From Lentisalinibacter salinarum (GTDB lineage: Bacteria; Pseudomonadota; Gammaproteobacteria; Steroidobacterales; Woeseiaceae): a DNA stretch of 64,000 bases. Position numbers and translations under genes: made by a program. The notes beneath the pieces were generated by a model. The model did no database searches. It was not told where the DNA came from and saw nothing but the letters and a program-made list of their open reading frames with translations. Shown piece by piece: positions 24,305 through 32,700 of the stretch (position 1 is its first letter; each line of letters opens with the position of its first letter). The stretch covers positions 558,001 to 622,000 of the forward strand of contig NZ_JAPDRH010000001.1 of the NCBI RefSeq assembly GCF_040706555.1. Reading direction: 5' to 3'.

Positions 24305-25279
24305 TCACCCCGTGGCGGACGCTCGGGCCAGGCGGGCCTCGATGGCGTCAAACAGCAGCCCGGCGATGTTGATGCCGAATTCCCGGTCCAGTTCGCGGAT
24401 GCCCGTGGGACTGGTGACGTTGATCTCGGTGAGGTACTCACCGATGACGTCCAGCCCGGCGAACAGCACCCCCTCGCGCTTCAGCACCGCACCCACCGTC
24501 GTCGCGATCTCCCGGTCGCGCTCGCTCAGCTCGCGGCCCACGCCCTTCGCTCCCATCACCAGGTTGCCGCGGCCGTCGGCCTCCGTGGGGATGCGCGCCA
24601 GCGCATACGGCACCGGCTCGCCATCGACGATGATCACGCGCTTGTCGCCCTCGGTGATCTCCGGGATGAACTGCTGGGCCATGGCGTAGCGGTGGCCGTG
24701 GCCGGTCAGCGTCTCCAGGATGACGTTGGTGTTCGGTTCGCCCTTGCGCACGGAGAAGATGGAGCGTCCGCCCATGCCGTCCAGCGGTTTGACCACCATG
24801 CGTTGCACCTCGTCGAGGAACGTCCGCATCGTGTCCATGGAGCGCGTGATGACGGTGCGCGGCACGAAGTCCGGAAACCAGGCGGTGTAGGCCTTCTCGT
24901 TCATGTCCCTCAGCGCGTCCGGACTGTTCACCACCAGACAGCCCGCCTCCCGGGCGCGACCGAGGATGTAGGTGGTGTAGACGTATTCCATGTCGAAGGG
25001 CGGGTCCTTGCGCATGAGGATGACGTCCAGCTCGGCCAGCCGGCGGCGGCTCGCCTCGCCCAGCGTGTACCAGCGCTCCGGGTCGTCGGCGACTTCCAGC
25101 GGCCGCATCTCGCCCCAGGCGGTGCCGCAGTCCAGCCACAGCCCGCCCTGTTCCATGTAGCTGATCTCGTAGCCCCGCGCCTGTGCCTCGAGCAGCATGG
25201 CGAGGCTGGAATCCTTCTTCGGGGTGATGCCCGCGATGGGGTCCATCACGATGCCCAGCCTTGTCTTTCCGGCGTTCAT
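24305..25279 (-). CDS. gshB: Glutathione synthetase
   Basis: 324 residues, close to E. coli GshB (316). N-terminal domain has LGIVMDPIAGITPKKDSSLAMLLEAQ and RKDPPFDMEYVYTTYIL. The ATP-grasp domain has VVKPLDGMGGRSIF, VIIVDGEPVPYALARIP, GRGNLVMGAKG and ITEINVTSPTGIREL for Mg-ATP. It joins glycine to gamma-glutamylcysteine. ATG 25279 is chosen because the upstream extension has no homology. Glutathione from this step is the cofactor for the FrmA pathway encoded at 49490. Confidence 0.97.
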   Translation of the reverse strand: MNAGKTRLGIVMDPIAGITPKKDSSLAMLLEAQARGYEISYMEQGGLWLDCGTAWGEMRPLEVADDPERWYTLGEASRRRLAELDVILMRKDPPFDMEYVYTTYILGRAREAGCLVVNSPDALRDMNEKAYTAWFPDFVPRTVITRSMDTMRTFLDEVQRMVVKPLDGMGGRSIFSVRKGEPNTNVILETLTGHGHRYAMAQQFIPEITEGDKRVIIVDGEPVPYALARIPTEADGRGNLVMGAKGVGRELSERDREIATTVGAVLKREGVLFAGLDVIGEYLTEINVTSPTGIRELDREFGINIAGLLFDAIEARLARASATG

Positions 25280-25433
25280 ATCCGCTCCTGCAGGTCTCGC
25301 GGGCGAACTATACCGTCTGCATGACCCGGCGACGATGCCCGGCCATGCCTGCATCGGACTGCGTGTGTCCCCGATTGCGGGTGCCACCGGCTGCCATTAA
25401 CATCGGACGAAATCCTCCACAGGCTCTTGTTCC

Positions 25434-26240
25434 ATGATTTCCAAGCTCCGAATCACCGCATTGCTCGTCGCCGTCCTCGCCCTGTTGCTCTCGGCCGGCC
25501 CCGCCGCCGCGCGCAGCCTGGACGAGATCAGGGAGGCCGGCGTATTGCGGGTCGGCACTTCGCTGTTCACACCGTGGGCCATCCGCGCCGGTGAGGGGCA
25601 GCTGATCGGCTTCGAGGCCGACGTCGCCCGCAAGCTGGCGGCCGACATGGGCGTGGAGCCGGAGCTGAAGGTCTATCCGTGGAATGAACTGATCGACGCG
25701 CTGGAGGCCGGCGAGATCGACATGATCGCGGCAGGCATGTCGGTGACGCCCGCGCGGGCGCTGCGCGTGTGGTTCAGCGACGCGTATCACGAGAGCGGCA
25801 TCACGCTGGCGACCAATACGGCGAAGACGGCGGACGTGGCGCGGCTGGAAGACCTGAACGATCGCCGTTACCGCATCGGCGTGGTGAAGGGCACCGTGGC
25901 CGAAGACCTGGCCCGACGGGTGTTCGGGGAGGCGAAGATCAAGGTCTACGATCAGGACGACAAGGCGTCGGAGGCGCTGCTGGCAGGCCGCATCGACGGC
26001 TACCTGGAGAGCTACCCCGGGCCCCAGTTCCTGGCGCTGGAGAACCCGGAGCGCATCGACACGCCGCTGGCCAAGCCGCTGCTTACCACCCGGTCGGCCT
26101 TCGCCGTGGCGCGCGGCAACGCGGACCTGGTGTATTTCCTGAATGCGTGGATCACGGCACGCCAGGCGGACACCTGGCTGCCGTCCACCGAGTCCTACTG
26201 GTTCCGCAGCCTGCGCTGGAGAGAGCGGCTTGAGGACTGA
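25434..26240 (+). CDS. Periplasmic amino-acid-type solute-binding protein (SBP_bac_3)
   Basis: 268 residues with a cleavable signal peptide (hydrophobic 5-24, AAARS cleavage site). The family-3 binding fold follows: IREAGVLRVGTSLFTPWAI, LIGFEADVARKLAADMGVE, ALEAGEIDMIAAGMSVTPARA and YRIGVVKGTVAE. It should bind a polar amino acid or similar ligand in the periplasm. No ABC permease or ATPase adjoins, so it may feed a distant transporter or a signalling route. Its stop overlaps the next gene by 11 bases. Confidence 0.88.
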   Translation: MISKLRITALLVAVLALLLSAGPAAARSLDEIREAGVLRVGTSLFTPWAIRAGEGQLIGFEADVARKLAADMGVEPELKVYPWNELIDALEAGEIDMIAAGMSVTPARALRVWFSDAYHESGITLATNTAKTADVARLEDLNDRRYRIGVVKGTVAEDLARRVFGEAKIKVYDQDDKASEALLAGRIDGYLESYPGPQFLALENPERIDTPLAKPLLTTRSAFAVARGNADLVYFLNAWITARQADTWLPSTESYWFRSLRWRERLED

Positions 26241-26637
26241 CCCCCGTTTCTGGCCGTTCGCGGCGGTCCTTGTCTTGCTGGCCGCGCCCGGATTCGCCCA
26301 GGCGCCCGCGGACGGGGAACCCGACGCCGGGTCCGGCCCCGGCGCCGCGCCCTTCGAGCCTGCCCCCCGTGCCGACGAGGACGTGATCGAGGAGATCATC
26401 GTCTATGGACGCCAGGACGAGTGGCGGCTGCCCGACATGGGCGACCGGCTCCGCCGCGAGCGCGAGGAACTGGAGAAGGCGAAGGTGCGCGAGGTCGATT
26501 TCGAGTTCCTGCCGCTCTACGACCCGGAAGAGGCCACCCGGGAGCCGGACCTGTTCCGCATGGACGACCCGCTGCAGCGAGTGGGCAAGGTGGAGCTGTT
26601 CCGGTTCCGTTTCGGAGGAGACCGGTCCGAGCGCTGA
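26230..26637 (+). CDS. Small exported acidic protein, unknown function
   Basis: 135 residues from a TTG start preceded by GGAGAG, overlapping the stop of the solute-binding protein gene. A hydrophobic signal peptide (about 8-22, cleavage near GFAQA) leads into a Pro/Asp-rich stretch and then a charged region: DVIEEIIVYGRQDEWRLPD, a helix RLRREREELEKAKVREVDFEFLP. 'EEIIVYG' resembles segments seen at the mature N-terminus of some envelope proteins, but no family is recognised. No other start codon in this frame keeps the signal sequence at the N-terminus. Confidence 0.6.
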   Translation: MRTDPRFWPFAAVLVLLAAPGFAQAPADGEPDAGSGPGAAPFEPAPRADEDVIEEIIVYGRQDEWRLPDMGDRLRREREELEKAKVREVDFEFLPLYDPEEATREPDLFRMDDPLQRVGKVELFRFRFGGDRSER

Positions 26638-26850
26638 GAGGCGCGTCGGGCCCGGCCCGGGGCCCCGTCAGGAGACGATTCGAGACACCGGAGCAGCGGC
26701 TGTGCCGTTCCGTGCACTGCCTCGTGGCAGCAGTCAAAACAATATGTTAAAAGTGCCCGGGTTGCGTCAGGGACAGAATGTGCGCTGTTCCACACCTGGT
26801 GGGTGGCCGGCGTGTTAGAACGCGATGCGGGGTGCAGGGAGATTTCTCAG

Positions 26851-27258
26851 GTGGCGAATCCAGAAACGGGCCAGCGGTCGGCCGACCTAAAGGGCCTGAA
26901 GATACTGGTCATCGACGACAGCAAGACCATCCGGCGGACGGCGGAGACGCTGCTCAGCAAGGAGGGTTGTGACGTATTCACGGCCGTGGACGGCTTCGAC
27001 GCGTTGTCCAAGATCGCGGATCACCAGCCGGACATCATTTTCGTCGATATCATGATGCCGCGGCTGGACGGGTACCAGACCTGTTCGCTGATCAAGCACA
27101 ACAAGGCGTTCCGGGATACGCCGGTGATCATGCTCTCCAGCAAGGACGGGCTGTTCGACCGTGCCCGGGGACGTATCGTGGGCTCGGAGCGCTATCTGAC
27201 CAAGCCGTTCACGAAGGACGAATTGCTGGGTGCCATCGCGAGCCAGATGCAGGGCTGA
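26851..27258 (+). CDS. pilG: Twitching motility response regulator PilG
   Basis: 135 residues, a single receiver domain. The acidic pair is DD in ILVIDDSKT (22-23), the phospho-acceptor is D66 in FVDIMMPRLDG, and the conserved lysine is in LTKPF. PilG is the first of the two CheY-like outputs of the Pil-Chp system and promotes pilus extension through FimV/CyaB-type partners. GTG 26851 has GGGAG at a good distance; ATG 26803 is an alternative. It heads the cluster pilG-H-I-J-chpA-chpC. Confidence 0.93.
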   Translation: MANPETGQRSADLKGLKILVIDDSKTIRRTAETLLSKEGCDVFTAVDGFDALSKIADHQPDIIFVDIMMPRLDGYQTCSLIKHNKAFRDTPVIMLSSKDGLFDRARGRIVGSERYLTKPFTKDELLGAIASQMQG

Positions 27259-27285
27259 TGCGCCGCCCGCGACAGGAGAACGGAT

Positions 27286-27651
27286 ATGCCGACGGTACTG
27301 ATCGTTGATGATTCGCCGACGGAGCTGCACGTGTTCCACAAGATGCTGGAGAAGAACGGCTTCGAGACGCTGCTGGCGGCCGACGGCGAAGAGGGACTGG
27401 AGAAGGCGCGCGCCGAGCGTCCCGACGTGGTGCTGATGGACGTCGTGATGCCCGGCATGAACGGCTTCCAGGCCACCCGCCGCATGACCCGCAGCCCGGA
27501 GACCGCCGATATCCCGGTCATCATGGTCACCACCAAGGATCAGGAGACCGACAAGATCTGGGGCATTCGCCAGGGCGCGGCCGACTATCTGGTGAAGCCG
27601 GTCTCGGAAAAGGAACTGGTCGCGAAGATCAACGCGGTGCTGGCCGGCTGA
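27286..27651 (+). CDS. pilH: Twitching motility response regulator PilH
   Basis: 121 residues, one receiver domain beginning at the start codon (MPTVLIVDDSPTE). The phospho-acceptor is D52 in LMDVVMPGMNG and the lysine switch is in YLVKPVSEKEL. In Pseudomonas PilH opposes PilG and may act as a phosphate sink for the ChpA kinase. CAGGAG precedes the ATG; pilI follows after one base. Confidence 0.95.
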   Translation: MPTVLIVDDSPTELHVFHKMLEKNGFETLLAADGEEGLEKARAERPDVVLMDVVMPGMNGFQATRRMTRSPETADIPVIMVTTKDQETDKIWGIRQGAADYLVKPVSEKELVAKINAVLAG

Positions 27652-27652
27652 T

Positions 27653-28219
27653 ATGGCGGAAGCGCAGACACTGGAAGCGCTCCGCGACCAGCCGTTCGAG
27701 CTGCTGAAAGAGCTCGAACGGCGCAGCCGCGCGGCCCTGGCCGGGCAGTCGGCGACGACCGCCAGCGCGGAGGAGTGGGTCGGCGTCGGCTTCCGCATCG
27801 GCAGCGAGAATTTCGTCGCCGCCCGCGACGAGGTGCGCGAGGTGCTGATGGTGCCGGACGCGGTGACCCGCGTGCCGGGAGCGAAGCGCTGGGTGCTCGG
27901 TCTCGCGAACGTGCGCGGCCACCTGCTGCCGCTCATCGATCTGAAGATGTTCCTGGGCGGCGGGCGCACCGGCACGGGCCGCACGGCGCGGCTCATCAGC
28001 GTGCATCACCGCGAGATGCCGGCCGGCCTGCTCGTGGACGAGGTGGTGGGGTTCCGCCGCTTCATGACGAACGAGTTCTCGCAGGACTGGTCGCCGACCA
28101 TCCTGCGCTGCGAGCAGTACCTGACCGGGTCGTTCAGGCGGGGGCCGGAATCCTGGCCCGTATTCGGCCTCCACCTGCTGGTGGAGAGCCCACAGTTCCT
28201 GCAGGCCGCCGCGGACTGA
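27653..28219 (+). CDS. pilI: CheW-like adaptor PilI
   Basis: 188 residues with a CheW domain from about 42: VGVGFRIGSENFVAARDEVREVL, VPGAKRWVLGLANVRGHLLPLIDLK, and AGLLVDEVVGFRRF. It bridges the PilJ receptor and the ChpA kinase at the cytoplasmic face. Its start lies one base after the pilH stop, so translation is coupled. The 52 bases to pilJ hold no obvious terminator. Confidence 0.94.
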   Translation: MAEAQTLEALRDQPFELLKELERRSRAALAGQSATTASAEEWVGVGFRIGSENFVAARDEVREVLMVPDAVTRVPGAKRWVLGLANVRGHLLPLIDLKMFLGGGRTGTGRTARLISVHHREMPAGLLVDEVVGFRRFMTNEFSQDWSPTILRCEQYLTGSFRRGPESWPVFGLHLLVESPQFLQAAAD

Positions 28220-28271
28220 AAGGCCGCCGGCAGGCCACTAGCAGGCAAGTAGCAAGACGGATTGAGCTGGT

Positions 28272-29663
28272 ATGGCACAGACAACAACTGGATCACGGAC
28301 GTTCGTATTCCTCGCCGTGGCGCTGCCGGTGACCCTGGTGGCGGCGGGCGTGGTCGCCTGGCTCGCTCTGGGTCCCGAGGCGTTCGGCTCCGGCGGCTGG
28401 CAGCCTCTTGCGCTGTTCGCGCTGCTCGCCCTCGCCGTGATCCTGGGGATCGCGCTGCTGATCTCCTCCATCCGCGCCTCCCGGCTGGCCAGCTCCGCCA
28501 TCCTGCAGGCCGACCAGAACGAGCGTAACCAGCAGGCCATCCTGCGGCTGCTGGACGAGCTGGGCAGTCTCGCCGACGGCGACCTCACCGTCGAGGCGAC
28601 GGTCACCGAGGACATCACGGGTGCGATCGCGGACTCCATCAACTATGCCATCGAGGCACTGCGCGACCTGGTGACCACCATCAACGAGACGGCCATCATG
28701 GTGGACTCCGCGGCCAAGCAGACCGAGAGCACGGCCAACCACATGAGCCGGGCCGCTCAGAAGCAGTCCCAGGAGATCAGCGCCGCGTCGGAATCCATCG
28801 CGGCGATGGCAGCCTCCATCGAGGAAGTCTCGGGCAATGCCGAGCGCTCGGCCGACGTGGCGCGGCACTCGGTGGACGTCGCCCACAAGGGCGGCGAGGC
28901 CGTGCGCCGCACCATCGACGGCATGAACACCATCCGCGAGACCATCCAGGAGACGTCCAAGCGCATCAAGCGCCTCGGCGAAAGCTCCCAGGAGATCGGC
29001 AACATCGTGGAGCTGATCAACGACATCGCAGAGCAGACCAATATCCTGGCGCTGAACGCCTCCATCCAGGCGTCGATGGCGGGCGAGGCCGGCCGTGGCT
29101 TCGCCGTGGTCGCCGACGAAGTGCAGCGCCTCGCCGAACGCTCCACCAACGCCACCAAGCAGATCGAGGTGCTGGTGCGAACCATCCAGAGCGATACCAA
29201 CGAGGCCGTCGTCTCCATGGAGCGCAGCACCACCGACGTGGTCGGCGGGGCGCTGCTGGCCGAGAATGCCGGCGCCGCGCTGGACGAGATCGAACAGGTC
29301 TCCAATCAGATCGCATCGCTGGTGCAGAACATCTCTAGCTCCGCCCGCGAGCAGACGACGGCGGCCACCGACGTCACCCGGCGCACCAAGGTGCTGCGCG
29401 ACATCAGCGCCCAGACCGGGCGGGCGACCAGCGCAACGACGTCGTCGATCTCCAAGCTCTCCGATCTGGCCAGCCAGTTGCGCCAGACGGTGGCCGGGTT
29501 CCGCCTGCCGGGGGGCGACCTGCGGAACGAGGCGCCGACGGGGGAGGCGGATGAGGTACTCGTTTCCGGCACCTATCCCCGGCTGGACGACGAGGCCGCC
29601 GGTGCGGACGAGCCAGACGACGAACGGCCCCGGCCGGCCGAGCGGGTGGCGGGTCAGGGATGA
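28272..29663 (+). CDS. pilJ: PilJ-type methyl-accepting chemoreceptor without periplasmic sensor domain
   Basis: 463 residues against about 680 for Pseudomonas PilJ. Two membrane segments (about 10-30 and 43-63) are separated by only about a dozen residues (LGPEAFGSGGWQ), so the periplasmic ligand domain is essentially missing. A HAMP-like stretch (LLDELGSLADGDLTVEATV) is followed by the signalling coiled coil with the hairpin tip EQTNILALNASIQASMAGEA and GRGFAVVADEVQRLAERS. Position between pilI and chpA identifies it as the Pil-Chp receptor. An acidic tail ends the protein. It must sense something cytoplasmic, in the membrane, or another protein. Confidence 0.88.
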   Translation: MAQTTTGSRTFVFLAVALPVTLVAAGVVAWLALGPEAFGSGGWQPLALFALLALAVILGIALLISSIRASRLASSAILQADQNERNQQAILRLLDELGSLADGDLTVEATVTEDITGAIADSINYAIEALRDLVTTINETAIMVDSAAKQTESTANHMSRAAQKQSQEISAASESIAAMAASIEEVSGNAERSADVARHSVDVAHKGGEAVRRTIDGMNTIRETIQETSKRIKRLGESSQEIGNIVELINDIAEQTNILALNASIQASMAGEAGRGFAVVADEVQRLAERSTNATKQIEVLVRTIQSDTNEAVVSMERSTTDVVGGALLAENAGAALDEIEQVSNQIASLVQNISSSAREQTTAATDVTRRTKVLRDISAQTGRATSATTSSISKLSDLASQLRQTVAGFRLPGGDLRNEAPTGEADEVLVSGTYPRLDDEAAGADEPDDERPRPAERVAGQG

Positions 29664-29703
29664 GGATCGAGGGTCGGCGTGATCTCAGGGAGCGGAAGCG
29701 GCG

Positions 29704-32700
29704 GTGAGTGAGGCGGCAGCACAGACGGCGCAGGCGCTGAACGTCGTCAGCGACGAGCTGACCGAGACCCTGAAGCAGGCGCGGGTGGCGCTCGAAGAGG
29801 CCGTGGAGGGTCACGGCAGCCGGGAATCGCTGCTGCGGGCCGGCCGGCGCCTGCACGAGGCGGCCGGTGTTCTGAAGATGGTGGAGGTGTACGGCGGCGC
29901 GCTGCTGGCCGAGGAGATGGAGGCCGTCTGCCGCTATCTGGCCGATCTGCGTCCCGGCGCCAAGGGTCAGCAGGACGGACTGGATGCGATAACGCGGGCC
30001 ATGGTGCAGCTGCCGAGCTATCTCGATCGCCTGCTCGGCGGCGGACGGGACATCGCGCTGGTGCTGCTGCCGCTGCTGAACGATCTGCGCGCGGTCCGCG
30101 GCAAGCCGCTCATGTCGGAGAGCACGCTGCTGCTGCTGAACCTGACCCCCGGTCAGCGGGTCGGCGTGGCGGACAGGGCCGCGCCGCCGAAAGAAGACAT
30201 CGTGGAGCTGGCCCGCAAGGCGCGGCCGGCTTTCCAGCTGGCGCTGCTGGGGTGGATCCAGGGCCAGCACCCGGGTCAGCACCTGAAGAAACTGCGCCAG
30301 ATCGCGCTGGCGCTGGAGCAGGCGGCCGACCGCGACGAGATCTACCAGCTCTGGTGGGTGGTGGTCGGCGTGCTCGAGGCCCTGGCGGACGGCGGTCTCG
30401 AGACCAGCGTCTCCCTGAAGCGCCTGCTGGGCCAGGCGGACCGGCAGCTGAAGCGCCTCATCGACGAGGGCTCCGACGCGTTCGAGCAGAACCCGCCGAC
30501 CGATCTGCTGAACAACCTGCTGTACTACATCGCCCGTTCCGCTACCGCCGGCGAACGCGTGAGCGCCATCCGCCGCGCCTTCAACCTGTCCGAGCTGTTG
30601 CCCGGCGACGAGCAGGTGGTGCACGCGCGGGAAAGCCTGGCCGCGCCGAGCATCCGGCTGATGGAGACGGTCGGCGAGGCCATCAAGGAAGACCTCGGCA
30701 AGGTCAAGGACGTGCTGGACATCTACGTGCGCACCGGCATGGACGACGTTGCCGACCTGGCCCCCCAGGTGGACATGCTGAAGAAGATCAGCGACACGCT
30801 GGGCGTCCTCGGACTGGGAGACCTGCGGGGCGACATACAGGCCGAGATCGAGCGCCTGCGCAACATCGTGGCGGAGTCCGTGGCGGCTGACGAGACCATG
30901 CTGCTGAAGATCGCCTCCACGCTGCTGCAGGTGGAGGACAGCCTGGACGCGAAGCTGAAGCGGCTGATCCGCCCCGCCGGCGCGGACGTGGACGAGCCCG
31001 GCGCTGTCGAGGATACCGCGGAGGTGGAATACCGCCAGGTCACCGAGGCCGTGCTGCGCGAGTGCATCGTGAACATGGCGCGGGTGAAGGAGGCCATCAC
31101 CCAGGTCACCAGCGAGAGCGGCGACCCCATGGCCATCGACAACGTGCCGAAGCTCGTCCGCGGCGTCAAGGCCGGGCTGGTCATGCTGGACAAGGGCCGG
31201 GCCGCCGAAGTGGTGGAACGGCTGGGCCGCTTTGTCACCCGGGCGCTGCAGGCCGGCCGCCAGGCGCTGGACCCGGAGCACCTGGACCGCCTGGCCGATG
31301 CGGTGGTAAGCATCGAGTACTACATGGAAACCGTGCAGGCCGGCCGCCGGGATCCCTGGTACATGCTGGACAACGCCGAGGCCTGCCTGGACGCGCTGTC
31401 CGGCATCCTCGACGAGATGGATGGCCGCGCGGCCAGGATCGAGGAGACCCTCGTGGCCAGCCAGCGGCTGCGCGCCATCCCCGAGCCGGAGCAGCCCGGC
31501 GGCGCCGGAGACGCCACGGAGATCATCCAGATCCCGGTGGTGGCCCAGGACGCGGAGCATCTCGACCCGGAGCTGCTGGAGCTGTTCATCGAGGAGTCCA
31601 AGGAGGAGATCGCCTCCATCCGCAAGCAGCTGCCCCGCTGGGCCGAGAACGCCGACGACATGGAGGCGCTGATCACGGTGCGCCGCTCCTTCCACACGCT
31701 GAAGGGCAGCGGCCGGATGGTGGGTGCCGAGCGCATCGGCGATTTCTGCTGGCACATCGAAGATCTGCTGAACCGGCTCATCAACCGCACGCTGACCCGT
31801 ACGCCGCCGATGGTCGAGTTCATCGAGCGCGCGGCGGCGGCTCTGCCGGAGCTGGTGGAGCAGCTGGAGACGGGCATCGAGCCGAAGGTGGATACCCGTC
31901 AGCTCGTGGTCCAGGCGAGCGCCTTCGCCGAGGGCGATCCGAACGCGCCGAACCTGGCGGCGTCGGCGGTCGAGCCGGAGGAGGAGCCGGCGCCGGTGGA
32001 GATGGACCCGGTGCTGCTCGACATCTTCTCGAAGGAGACCGCGGCGCACCTCGGGTCCATCAAGAGCTACATCGAGGCCTGCCGGGAGGAGGAGCCGCCG
32101 TATCCGATCCCGGACAACCTGCACCGCGCCTGTCATACGTTGCACGGTAGCGTGAACATGGCCGACGTGGACCGGGGCGTGACGGTCACGGCCAGCCTGA
32201 ATCAGTACGTGCGGCGGCTCTACGACGCAGGTCAGGGAATGGATACCGACGGCCTGGCGGCAGTGGAGGCCGCCGTGAAGGCCATCGAGAGTATTGTTGC
32301 CGGCATCAACCAGCCCGGTGCCCGGGACGAGGACTATCAGCCCCTCGTCGAGCGGCTGCGGGAGCTGACCGCGCAGGTGGAGAGCCGCCAGGCGGAGATG
32401 GACGAGACCGGCGAGCGCACCGGCATAAGCCCGGTGCCGGGTCCGGAGTATGGAGCCGGGGCCGCGCTCGGAGAGCAGGAGGAGCCTGCTGCCGGGAGTT
32501 CGCCTGCCGAGTCGGCGGCGGAAGCGGCGGCGCCGGAGCCGACGGAGGAAGCTGCCGAGGCCGGGCCGGCCGAGCCGTCGCAAGGCGAGCCCGCCGCGCC
32601 GCCGCCTGCCGAACCGCCCGCCGCGGAAGCCGACTACGACGCCGAGATTGCCGCCATCTTCACCGAGGAGGCGGGCGAGATTCTGGAGGCCAGCGACGAG

